NCBI RefSeq assembly: GCF_001039355.2
Contig: NW_019774067.1
Span: 1-22,477 of the forward strand
Origin: Lingula anatina
Taxonomy: Eukaryota > Brachiopoda > Lingulata > Lingulida > Lingulidae
Length of the DNA: 22,477 bases
Reading direction: 5' to 3'
A program made the translations under genes and the position numbers. Under the pieces are notes generated by a model. It was not told where the DNA came from, made no database searches, and saw nothing but the letters and a program-made list of their open reading frames with translations. This document shows positions 1 through 17,222 of this stretch, piece by piece. The stretch's first letter is position 1. Every line of letters starts with the position of its first letter.

Positions 1-121
<121 letters not shown>

Positions 122-1038
122 GCAAAATATATTTTATTTAAAATTTCCATCTCTGCAATTGCTTATATGAAAATCGCACCAGTTACTACATATTTGAATG
201 TTTTTTTTCCTCTCTTCTTAGGGTCTCTCTAAAACTAAAACACGTCTGTTGTGAACTGCCTTTGATCCCATTGCACTCTTAAATATCATGAGTAAACCTA
301 AAATTAATCTTAGTATAAAACAAACTCCTAGCTCTGTGTCGGATTCTCAAACATACATGGCTTCCTGTACATCATGAATTTTACCGTTCATGATAAACCT
401 TGGTCGGGGACTGGGGTTGCGTGGGACGCTGGTTTTAGACCCAGCAAATATATTAGTTTTTTTTTTGCAGAATTAGATTAAAAAAATTGCGATATTACTA
501 TAAGAGGAAACTCGTATGTACGGAGGGTGGGCGGGTCAGTCACAGCGCAGTCGATGGCGTGAATGAATGAAATAAAAATTCAAAGTCAACATAAACCATC
601 CGGTCAGCCACAACAATGACCTGTCCCCGGAATCGCAAAGTCACCAGAACGAATGTGACATGATATACTTAGGAATGGACGTTCGGGCAGTTGTATGGTT
701 GGCACAGATAATGGTAAGATAGAAGTGCCATGGTGCTCCCTGTAAGGGCTACTGATTTTTTTAACAATATATATACACAGATATATTTCTGGCCGAAGCA
801 TGACACAACTCTCTACGGTCCCAGTGGAGAAAACTGCCCTACATAAGTTAATATCTGGTGAAAAGTACTATCTGCGTTGCTGGTAGAGGGTCGTTTCGTA
901 TGTGGTGCCAATGTTACACTGTATCTGTCCAAAATATAGCAGAGTGCCATGTCCGTCACTCAGCTGCTTAATTGTCCAACCTCTAGTCTACACGGACGCA
1001 CTCCAGCCACTGCTTTATCATCTATCTCCCGCCCCCCC
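122..1038. other. Non-coding DNA, nothing recognised
   Basis: AT-rich sequence with stop codons in all frames and only one short reading frame (604-801, minus), which resembles nothing I know. I see no splice-bounded exon, tRNA boxes or repeat structure. Confidence 0.6.
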
Positions 1039-1039
1039 T

Positions 1040-1076
<37 letters not shown>

Positions 1077-1107
1077 TCTCTTTGTCTCTCCCTCCTCTCT
1101 CTCTCCT

Positions 1108-1142
<35 letters not shown>

Positions 1143-1144
1143 CT

Positions 1145-1184
<40 letters not shown>
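1039..1184. repeat. (CT)n microsatellite, interrupted
   Basis: This is a polypyrimidine stretch of three long CT blocks separated by short CTTCTC, TTTGTC or CCTCC interruptions. The Ser/Leu-rich open frames across it (902-1285 and 949-1239) are translations of the repeat and not genes. Confidence 0.97.
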
Positions 1185-1187
<3 letters not shown>

Positions 1188-2184
1188 CCACTTTCATCTG
1201 GTTTCAGATAGCTGGCCCTTATCGCCTAGTGTGTGTTGATATCCACTCCTGCACGGAAGTCATTGTACTCAGAAGAGGGAGATAATGGTAAAGTAGCACT
1301 TCTTCTCGACAAAGAACTGATAGGAAGACCCCTGTGGTGACAAAGAACAACTTAGGAGGGGGCATTGTTCAACGGTGATACTTCTACGGGGTTCGTTTTC
1401 ACCTGAAATCTTTACAGTATAGCTCACCTGCAACCACTTCACTTTAAAATGGCCACGCTCTTTGTCGTGGCGATAGTAAAATCGCAACACTTCTGATATG
1501 TTTTCTTGTTTATCATCGTCATTATTTCCATATATGTATTATTTTATATTTTTCATTTTATTAGTTTGTTTATCGTTTTTATCGTGTTTATTGAATCAAA
1601 GTTTGGGTGGACCTGCCCGTTTTGAATTATAAGTAATGTTCATCAGAGGCATATATGATTCCCAATTGAAAATGAATGGATAAATAAATAAAAAGAAGAT
1701 ATTTGTTTATAGATTTCAGTAATAAAGAAATACAATGGAAAATATTTTAAAATCATCTAAGGACTGTGTCAATTAAAGCTACAACTTGACTCAATCCAAA
1801 ACGACTTTTCACCTTTCTAAATACGTATAATACCATTGAGCGTTCCATTATCCGCCTTATTCAGCCTGCCCCTCACGGCCGGTGGATGTTGTTTTTCTTA
1901 ACGACTTAGCCACTGAGCGGGGTACTTAAGCAGTCCACCAAAACACTGGAATTGAAACGATTATTTCATAATAGAGAATATTCAATGCGTGTAGGTTTGC
2001 CTGTGATCCCCTAGTATTAAGTATTAAAGAGTGTTTTGAAAACAGGGGAAGGATTATTTGGTGGTCTTAGTCGGGTCACGTCCGGCGATCACGGTCAATG
2101 TACCCCCCCCCCCATCAAACCAACCCTACTCCCACCCTCACTATTTTCATGAGATGCACTTAATGGGATTTAATGAGTGTCTCC
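1185..2184. other. Non-coding DNA, nothing recognised
   Basis: Mostly AT-rich intergenic sequence containing a C-run at about 2102-2113. No exon with plausible splice sites, no RNA gene and no clear repeat was recognised. Confidence 0.55.
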
Positions 2185-2457
2185 CCTGGAGGTGGATCCA
2201 GTGGCCGTTCTAGAAAGAGTTTCAGGGGGGTTCTGCTCCCCCTTGGGTTTTTGAAAAATATATCACACCAATATTTCTCTCTTGAAATTAGAATTTTGCC
2301 TAGCTGAATCATAGGTCTACACCGTATGCCCTCCAAACACCAAAAAGTTTTCGGGGCCCTTGAGCATGCCCCGAACTCCACGCTAAAGGGGCGATGGTCG
2401 GCTTAAGCCTGTCGTTTCGGACCCCCCACTTTTCAAATAATCCTTGTTCCGCCCCTG
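2185..2457 (-). repeat. Probable hAT-like MITE remnant
   Basis: Read on the minus strand, the segment begins CAGGGGCGGAACAAGG and ends with a CTGGATCCACCTCCAGG-type sequence. The two ends are imperfect inverted repeats of a CAGGGGCGGATC-like terminus, a form common at the ends of short hAT-derived elements in animals. No clear 8-bp target duplication was found and no transposase is encoded. The minus-strand open frame at 2160-2381 lies mostly inside this repeat and is not a gene. Assignment to hAT is inference from the terminus alone. Confidence 0.35.
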
Positions 2458-2979
2458 GGAGGATCCAACATATTAACATCCTTACAGAAATGAACTCTGC
2501 CTCCCCACCCCCTCTCTCTCTCGTTTATCTTCCTTTGACCTGGCTCGCAGATATAATTATTTTCCCCGTTATATATACGTTTATATTCAACTATATGTCT
2601 CCGGTCTGAGCTCTCCACCAACTAAAAAACAATACCTTTCAGTCTCAAGGCGGAGCAGGGATCATTTCTCTCCATGTACATCTATAAATTTTATTCGAGT
2701 GGACTACCTATGACATATACTGTGTCCATATATACTTTACATTTTGATATTTAAATTTGATCAACGTTCCGTTTCTGCTCTCTTGTGATACAAGCCCCTG
2801 AATAGGATCAAGTCAGTCCTAAAATAAAAAACCTTTCTCGTAAATAGTTCTTGATCTTCTCGGTATTCATTTTACTTGTTGGGTGCGCTGCTCTAATCCT
2901 TATAGCATGTAGTTAAACGAAGGGGGGAGGTATTTTTTTCTGAAAAAGTAGACTTTTTTTACCTTCTTGCACCCCATTT
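2458..2979. other. Non-coding DNA, nothing recognised
   Basis: Intergenic AT-rich sequence. The short overlapping frames at 2394-2609 and 2433-2621 show no protein-family signature. Confidence 0.55.
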
Positions 2980-3174
2980 CCATAGATTAGATCGACCTAC
3001 TTTAGATCGACCTAACTCCCTGGGGGTTCACGCTAAATAGCTGTCAGCCGGGCGGACACGAAAGTTAATTACCCCCTTACAGCTTGTAGTAGGCGGGACG
3101 GACATTTAAGTCGGATTATCTGAAAGTAATCTAGTGAGACTCCCCGCGGGGATACATCGATCTAAAATCTATGG
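2980..3174. mobile_element. Foldback MITE, copy A
   Basis: The element starts CCATAGATTAGATCGACC and ends TCGATCTAAAATCTATGG, so the outer ends are inverted repeats. The arms continue inward with degenerate complementarity around a centre near 3077. The right half, with the motifs AATTACCCCCTTACAGCTT, GTAGTAGGCGGGACGGACA and a TTAAGTCGG-type stretch, aligns with the right half of the element at 18834-19076, so both belong to one family. Near the left end a roughly 16-bp block containing TTAGATCGACCTA is tandemly doubled. No open frame is present. Superfamily and target duplication are not clear. Confidence 0.7.
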
Positions 3175-3977
3175 GAATAGAGCCCAATTGGTCAACCCAC
3201 TGTGAGATATGGCATAAAACCTAGTTCAAATTTTGATTCGTTCGTTCGAACCAGCTACATAGTCCTGTCAACGAGCCTGATATACGATTTTATATAAACA
3301 TACATGTACACAAGTATATAGAAATACTGTGGGGACATTTCGATAAACAGACGATACAATACACACCTCGCATATCAGAAACCACACATTTGGCTAATTG
3401 GCCCATTTTAAGCACCTGCTCTTAATTACGGCACTATCGATTAGTTCATTCGTGTTGACATGGACATGACAACAAGTGCTGCACGGTCTTAATTTGTTCC
3501 AACACCTGCGATGAGTTAACGACGTCGTATCCTATTATATGCTGCTGTATTATAAATAATTATATTCTGATGAATCGTTGGACTGAAGGATTCAACAAAT
3601 AGAATGAACCAATAGTGTCCAATGATTAATTTTTTAACACACTCATATTAAAAAAATCTTTGTCTGGAGATATGACAATAATTTTTCTAATAAATTAATC
3701 ACATTTCCGACTAGAAACCAATCACTATGGTAAACCATGACTTTAAACTTCGTCACAAGTTATTGATTTTTCATGTATTCTACCGCTAATAGATATACCT
3801 ATAATCAACTATAATCAAGAAAGAAGAGAAAGAAATCAAAATTTCATTTTTGTTCGCAGAAACTTACATACATGTACTTGGTTGGTTATTTCTTCAATTT
3901 AAATTTTCAAGATGAAGAAGCTATCTGTAAAGACCTCTCTTATCTTGCCTTCATCCTTACCACGCGTTTATCTTCTC
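3175..3977. other. Non-coding DNA, upstream of PRDM14
   Basis: No exon or repeat was recognised. A few homeodomain-type cores (TAATTG, TAATTA, CGATTAG) and a CACCTG E-box occur around 3394-3450. Such short motifs are expected by chance in AT-rich DNA. Confidence 0.5.
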
Positions 3978-3998
3978 AAAAAAAAAAAAAAAAAAAAA
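3978..3998. repeat. Poly-A run
   Basis: A run of 21 A residues. It is a simple repeat, possibly the tail of an old retroposed sequence, but no body or target duplication is visible. The open frame 3872-4069 that crosses it is not credible as a gene. Confidence 0.9.
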
Positions 3999-5410
3999 GA
4001 ATAAAAAAGCAGAATGAATTTAATTCTGAAGGAGGAGCAGCAAATAAAAAGACTTTGATAGTTCACTGACAGAAAAAGAAACCGATACTTCACTTCCAGC
4101 ACACCTGGTTAATTGACAAACGATTCAGGTCCTTGAACAGCGATAGAGACACTACAGGAGGTCCTGAAATACTCGTAGGGGCTTAAGAGGTGAGTCAACC
4201 GCCCTACTGAGACGCGCGAGAGCGAGGTGTCTTAATGGCTGCACTAATTGCCTTAATAAACAGGTTGCGTCAAGCGCTTTGCCTTTCAGGTTCTACCTGC
4301 AGAGGTAACGGGTCGTGAAGATTCAATCTGACCACTTAAGTGCGTTGATCCCCTCCCCCCGACCACCTACCTGGGACAGCAGCTTGTTTTTGAGGAAGTG
4401 CATCAGAATACCGTTATGTGGAGTACACTAAGGAAAGGCACAGTCTAATTACAATCGACAACGCGAGAATGCATTGGAATAAACTATTTAAATTATTTAT
4501 TTATTTCTTTTTATTTATCCCACATCATTTCCTTCTTACCATTTCCGACGCTAAGGTTTTTCAAACCTAAACGTGCAACCAAAAATAAACGAAAAACAAA
4601 ATGTGGAAATGGGTCCAAATTTAGCTAAGAGCGTAGGTAAAGTAACGAAAAAGAAAAGTTGGATAGACTTAAACGCTTGAAGATGAACTAAGTGAACTAC
4701 GCGTTAATATAAAAGATATAGAAAAAATGCTTTCTCACAATGCATAGTAAAAGTCTTTTTGAGAAGAGACTCCATCACTGCATAAACTCATCCCAATTTT
4801 AATTTGAGTGAAAAGAAAACTTGATAATATTTTCACCCCAACTAAATGATCGGTTGATACTTGAACGAATAAAGCGTTTTATTAAGATAACAGCAACTGC
4901 ACTAGTTATCAGAAGCTAAGTGCCCGATTTAGAGTTGTAAAATAATTAAATAGGGACATTATCAATTTAGAGATCTCTCAGGAATATCTTCGCACATCTT
5001 TTAAACCAGGTGAGATAGATGGAGAACAGAGAGGTAAGGGTCAAAGAACAATAACACACGCGCAGCGCTCCCTTTATCGCTTGACAATCTACGCTTCACT
5101 ACAGCGTGGGCCGACTTAAAACGGGGGCCGGTTTCTATACAATCTCTAAATTACCCAAATAAAGCCCTTGAGTTCTTTAAATTCTTCCCCCACTGTTTGT
5201 TAATAGCAGGTAATTGCGCTAACCGTGTTCCGCCTTTTGTGACTAATTAGCATTGCCTTCCCCGTACGGGAATCTATTCAATTCTACCCTACCAGTTGAG
5301 CATTCCCATTAAATACACGCTTCATTAAGCCAACATTCCATAACATTGCTATTGTATTAGTGTTGTTCACGACTAGCAGGTAAAACGCAGTACGAAAACA
5401 GATCTGTTTA
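3999..5410. other. Upstream flank of PRDM14, possible regulatory DNA
   Basis: No coding sequence was recognised. The stretch contains CACCTG E-boxes near 4102 and several TAATTR homeodomain-type cores near 4110, 5212 and 5244. It is less AT-biased than the introns, especially 4190-4400 and 5030-5300. It is a reasonable place to expect enhancer elements for the gene starting at 5643, but the sequence alone does not demonstrate any. Confidence 0.35.
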
Positions 5411-5428
5411 CTGACGCATGCGCGTCAG
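5411..5428. promoter_or_regulatory. GC-rich dyad with CRE half-sites and NRF1-like core
   Basis: CTGACG and CGTCAG form inverted 6-bp arms around CATGCG. The arms contain TGACG/CGTCA (CRE half-sites) and the centre, GCATGCGC, resembles the NRF1 core. It lies about 100 bp upstream of the predicted transcription start of PRDM14, a typical spacing for a proximal promoter site. Binding is inferred from motif likeness only. Confidence 0.4.
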
Positions 5429-5499
5429 AGGGCGGTGTCTTTTGATGAGGAACAACGGCTAGAGCACTTGTTGGAACAACACGAACGACGGTGGTTTTT

Positions 5500-5535
5500 A
5501 ATAAAAGCCACAGAGAGAAAGAGGAGTCATTCGAT
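5500..5535 (+). promoter_or_regulatory. Candidate PRDM14 core promoter (TATA-like plus initiator)
   Basis: AATAAAAG at 5500-5507 differs from the TATA consensus TATAAAAG only in the first base. An initiator-like TCATTC follows with its A at 5529, about 29 bp downstream, which is the standard TATA-to-start spacing. The first in-frame ATG is 114 bp further on. A donor-like GTGAGT at 5548 could also indicate splicing of an untranslated leader exon, so the leader may be more complex than a simple contiguous UTR. Confidence 0.45.
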
Positions 5536-5642
5536 AGCCGACCACTGGTGAGTGGACATCGCTCTGCAAGTGCTCTCTGGATTAAGTGACACTTTAATAA
5601 TTATTGGACATTGACCACTTTCATTGCCGGACACTGGTTAAG

Positions 5643-13352
<7,710 letters not shown>

Positions 13353-14688
13353 TCCCATTGTTCACTTTTCTAATTTTCCTTTTTTTTTTATACACCAGTA
13401 GATATTCTAGTAAGGAGCGTCTGATCATTTGTTGTACTCCCTATCTAAGCCAGTTGATGCTGGAATTCAACACATCCTGTGTGTCACGGAAAGCATGTAT
13501 AGCCTACCCATCGAGCCGTTAAACGCCCTGTTCGATCGATAGAAATCTCTGAAAGATATTTCAAAAGTCGATATAAAACTCATTGGCACAGCTGCCTGAA
13601 TTTCATTTTGATTTTTCTCGACAATTCCAAAAACTGCATCGAATCAACTCTAGGTTTTATAAAATTGGTTTCTGTGCACATAAAAGTTTCGGGTATATAG
13701 TTTGAAGAGTGTTTAGCATAGAACTGATTGATTTGTAAATAGAAGATATAGTTGCTAATACGACAATCAAGAGTAAGAATGCCAATAGATTCGCATTTAT
13801 CAAACCTTGCCAATTATTTTAACGTAATAAGAGGTACAGTCATCAAGCCTTGCTGTTGACTTAAAAGACTTAAGTAATGGGCTTTATACGATAATTAGCT
13901 GTCATTTTAGCTCAGACTATATGCCAAACTGAGTTTAGCCTAGAAGACACTTTATTGACAGAACAAATATGGTATTATGTATATAACACTTATTATGTAC
14001 ATAAGTAATTGACTATATATCAGATATATAATGGCGGAAATGTGAATGACATGAAGTATTCAAGGAAAAGCAACGAGTGCGTGACGACTTATTCGTCACT
14101 GTCATGACAACGACATTCCATATAGTTATCAGTTTTGATAAAACGCGATCATGTAAACATGACTTATTATTTATTAAAGAAAAAATAATGGTGAAAAATA
14201 ATGGTGAAATGCTTGTATTTTTAATTCATTTTGTTTTAAAAGCTATCAAGATAAATTAGTCCAATGCGCTATGTCCCATTGTCTTTAGAGACAAAATGCA
14301 GCTCTTCACCTCTTTAAATAATTTGCTCAAAGGAAATCAAATCATCGCTAGTAAAAGTCAGCTTTGTAAAGGTTATACGCATTAGGAGAGTACAAAGACC
14401 AGCTATCAGCAACCAGGAATTCATACTTTGGAATTTTGAGGAGATTTTTATTGCCAAATAAACAGATCAGAGACCCAGACTCCCCAGAAAATATCAGACT
14501 GATGGCCAAAACCAAGAAGAAATTTTTAAACTTCTCGCTGTTCTAAATTTATCGGTCAAAGCGTTTCAAGTTGCGTTGAAAGGTAACCGCAGAGCAATCT
14601 ACGACGTATAACAATTATTACATTATTCACATTCTGGCTATGTACAAAATCTGATCCTAATAGACGCGGTGAAAATAAACAGAAATCA
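13353..14688 (+). other. PRDM14 3' UTR and flank
   Basis: AT-rich DNA after the stop with no further coding potential. The 3' end of the transcript cannot be fixed from sequence. Candidate poly(A) signals are ATTAAA at 14173-14178, followed by a T/G-rich stretch at about 14207-14236, and AATAAA at 14457-14462 and 14674-14679. A 13-bp direct duplication (AAAAATAATGGTG twice) lies just after the first candidate. Confidence 0.5.
14173..14178 (+). terminator. Candidate poly(A) signal (ATTAAA)
   Basis: ATTAAA with a T/G-rich stretch about 30 nt downstream, 820 bp after the PRDM14 stop. It is the first signal with a convincing downstream element. The canonical AATAAA motifs further on are alternatives. 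Confidence 0.35.
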
Positions 14689-15726
14689 TTAACCCTCAAG
14701 TGACCGAGTGGGGTCATTTACGACCCCAGCCATATGATTTAATGTGCCATCTCTTTATTCTTTACTCGAATTTTCTTTCCCTGCATGAGTTTGTCAGTCT
14801 ACTAATCCTACACACTTTCACAGTTTTTTGTAGGGATCAACCGATTAGTGTGGCGTATACATCACAAACTCTCGTGGGGTCATTTATGACCCCAAAGAGA
14901 AGCATTGGTTTCTAAATATTAGTTTTCAAATTTTATTTAAATGTTTTGCCCACGCAACACTGACAGAAAAATGTCACATGCATCTGCTTCATGCAACCAG
15001 CCAGTGTGCCCAAAACATAGGCACATATAAGTGGTTTGTGAAGATTGTGCTTGAAGTGTTACTTATAGTGCATCGCTAAATCTAATTTCAGTAGCTTTGA
15101 TGGAACTTGTTCTCATAACTGGGTCTCTCATTTTGACGGTTACAATTTTCGGGTATTTCGAAAATCTAAAGAATTCTGTCGATATCATATTATACATATA
15201 TTAACAAATTGTTTGTGTGGATTTTGTTTTATACACAGATGTGGTAGTAACATACATGTAGGTTGATTGAATGTGTTCTGAGTAGTATGACTTCCTTACC
15301 AGCATTAGGGTATTCCTACTCAGCAATTAGCTAATTATTCTTTTTGAAGTTAGCATGATGCTATCTCAACGTAAGTCAAAATATTTTTACTCAAAGTAAT
15401 TTTGTAATGTACTTTTTCATTAGTGTGGCAAATAAAAAGAGAAATATTTCTACATGTGGAAACTGACAAGGACTGTCTAAATACCGGTGTAATGTTGTTC
15501 TTAAAATCTGTGCTTGGTTATTTCATGCAAAATAAGTATTATTACCAAATAATTATTACATTAGATCATTATAAAATACTTGTCTTAAATCCTGGGAGTA
15601 GTATAGGTGTGATAAACCCTCAATAGCCTTTTATAATAAGGATCCCTGTACAGAACACAATGGGGTCATAGATGACCCCACTTGGTCATTTCAGTGAGTA
15701 AAATAGCTTGGTCTCTTGAGGGTTAA
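14689..15726. mobile_element. Non-autonomous piggyBac-like transposon
   Basis: A 1030-bp element (14693-15722) flanked on both sides by TTAA, the piggyBac target duplication. The ends are inverted repeats: CCCTCAAGTGACCGAG on the left, and CCCTCAAGAGACCAAG on the right when reversed (14 of 16 identical). Inside each end is a palindrome TGGGGTCAT..YGACCCCA (14709-14728 and 15661-15680). It abuts the terminal repeat directly on the left but lies 26 bp away on the right. This asymmetric spacer is known from the terminal and subterminal repeats of piggyBac. A third copy of the palindrome is at 14875-14894. No transposase frame is present, so mobility would need a transposase supplied elsewhere. 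Confidence 0.88.
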
Positions 15727-16172
15727 TCACAGAAGTTTTCTATTTACGTTTTAACTATTCAAAAGAACTGTCCCTCGATAGGCTTTTTTTACTTCAGAAA
15801 AACATATGAATTAACATTCGATCATTTGGTTGTTTTCAGCATTCGATGTTAGAAAATTGGTTACGATTAGTTAGTCCACTGCCACATATCCCAAAGTCAC
15901 AACTCTCCTCGCAACTGTCTCAGTAACGCTTAACCTTGCATCGATTTTTTTTTGTACTCTTAAATGAATTACTATCCACTGGGAGGGGGTAATTAAGCCA
16001 CAGAAGACATGTGCATAATATCACATCCGATAAAAAAGGGCAAAAACCTGTTCTCATTACTGGAGAGATATTGATATTTTTTTTTTCAAAATTGTTTTCA
16101 ACACAGTTGCCTTATTTAACGATGAGAATGCTTCAAAATATTTCCCAATGAGTTCAGTTCAGTCGGATGTGC
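15727..16172. other. Non-coding DNA, nothing recognised
   Basis: AT-rich intergenic sequence between the piggyBac-like element and the inverted repeat. No exon, RNA gene or repeat recognised. Confidence 0.5.
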
Positions 16173-16407
16173 CATACCCACTAGCGGGTGTCGCATATTT
16201 AATTCCAGACTCGGAAGCCGAAGTCACAACCAGCAGATATAGTGGACTAACATGGCCGACCCTTGAAAGCTTGCCGCATTATCCCCTAATAGATACTGAC
16301 TAGATTTTCGGTGGAGAATAAGCGGGAAGCTTTCAAGTGGGTCGGCCATATGTCATCCGCAGATCGATTATTCTGTTGTTGTGAATGCGGCCTCAGTAGC
16401 CATGGGT
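16173..16407. repeat. Long imperfect inverted repeat (foldback)
   Basis: The left arm (about 16173-16285) and right arm (about 16315-16407) are imperfectly complementary. The best block pairs GGCCGACCCTTGAAAGCTTG on the left with its near reverse complement at 16324-16348, followed by paired TCACAAC/GTTGTGA and CATACCC/GGGTATT blocks. The left arm carries about 30 extra bases. The short frame at 16311-16505 lies across the right arm and is not convincing as a gene. It is probably the remains of a foldback MITE unrelated to the two-copy family elsewhere in the window. Confidence 0.65.
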
Positions 16408-16458
16408 ATTGCTGCCGTAACGATATTCGTCAAATTTACCCTTCTGGATTTACCACAA

Positions 16459-16520
16459 GATTAACTGAGGCTCACTATTTTTCGTCAAAAATTAGGATTA
16501 ACTGAGGTTCGCTACTTTTT
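16459..16520. repeat. Short direct repeat, period 37 bp
   Basis: GATTAACTGAGGCTCACTA at 16459 recurs as GATTAACTGAGGTTCGCTA at 16496. Two copies, slightly diverged. It abuts the foldback at 16173-16407 and may belong to the same repeat. Confidence 0.6.
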
Positions 16521-17083
16521 AAGAAGCATTGCTGTTTTGTTTTAATACGACTTTCGCTCAGGACTGTACCATATCGGCTGTAGCGTACAGTGCGGTTGAT
16601 TTGCCGAGAGCCGCTTTTTACCTCTGCTCAAACACCATATGTTAAGTTGCCCGAGCCTTTCAAGACTGCCAGGTAGGAAAATTGTGGTTAAACGCACAGA
16701 AGCGCATTAAAGTAGCAGAAGCTATCGAGTATCTGCGGTGCCATAAATAGAACTCGGCTATGCTACCGCTTGCTTCAATATTACTTCAGCTATTTCTGTT
16801 TTGGTAGATTCATCACTGCTGACGTGTTTCACGTTCCTTCGAGATAAACGATCCAAGACACCACCGTTCAAATTCCACGACAAATTACGCCGGGAAGGAC
16901 GATTAAATAACGTATTCATTGAGCCATTACACAAGGGGTTTTAACCCCGGCTTTCAACAAGCAGCAATTCTGAAGAAACGCTTATAGCGGATGTGGCGTC
17001 ACAGGAAGTTCCTCCTGGTCGTCTGCTGACTCTCCCTGCGTTGGGAGGTGGGGAGGTATCTTGGCTGCTTCTTGTGCCAAAAA

Positions 17084-17222
17084 ATGGAAATCGAATCACC
17101 GTTCTTGGAAACTAAAATGAACAAACCGGATGATAAGACATTACACGATGCTGATTTCGAGCCGTCCCTAGCTACAACCCGACCGCTAAGGTTCGCTCAG
17201 CGGAAACGAGATTTTTCCATAG
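17084..17222 (+). CDS. Candidate first coding exon, unknown gene with EH1-like end
   Basis: The ATG at 17084 has A at -3 and G at +4, and is the first ATG after an in-frame TGA (17027-17029). 46 codons follow and stop at a strong donor, ATAG|GTGAGT, phase 1. The peptide is charged and ends RKRDFSI, and the next codon must begin with G (D, E, G, A or V). FSI followed by D or E is the start of the EH1 (Engrailed homology 1) Groucho-binding motif, FSIDxIL in many homeobox, forkhead and T-box repressors. If so, the intron splits EH1 and the rest of the gene lies downstream, in or beyond this window. I found no convincing second exon. I cannot name the family; the exon could also be fortuitous. 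Confidence 0.42.

Noticed and set aside
902-1285. Two overlapping Ser/Leu-rich open frames
   Set aside because: They are translations of the CT microsatellite, with no start context or homology.
2160-2381. Minus-strand open frame of 73 codons
   Set aside because: It lies mostly within the probable hAT-like repeat and ends at its terminus; typical repeat translation.
3215-3260. GTTCGAAC/GTTCAAAT motifs suggestive of a tRNA B box
   Set aside because: No A box at the right distance and no cloverleaf pairing.
5548-5553. Donor-like GTGAGT in the PRDM14 leader
   Set aside because: Not needed to explain the coding gene; a spliced leader cannot be shown without transcripts.
14700-14915. Open frame inside the piggyBac-like element
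   Set aside because: Starts in the terminal repeat and has no DDD transposase motifs; too short to be a transposase remnant I can recognise.
16311-16505. Cys-rich 64-codon open frame resembling a PHD-like fragment
   Set aside because: It overlaps an arm of an inverted repeat, lacks proper ligand spacing and splice sites.
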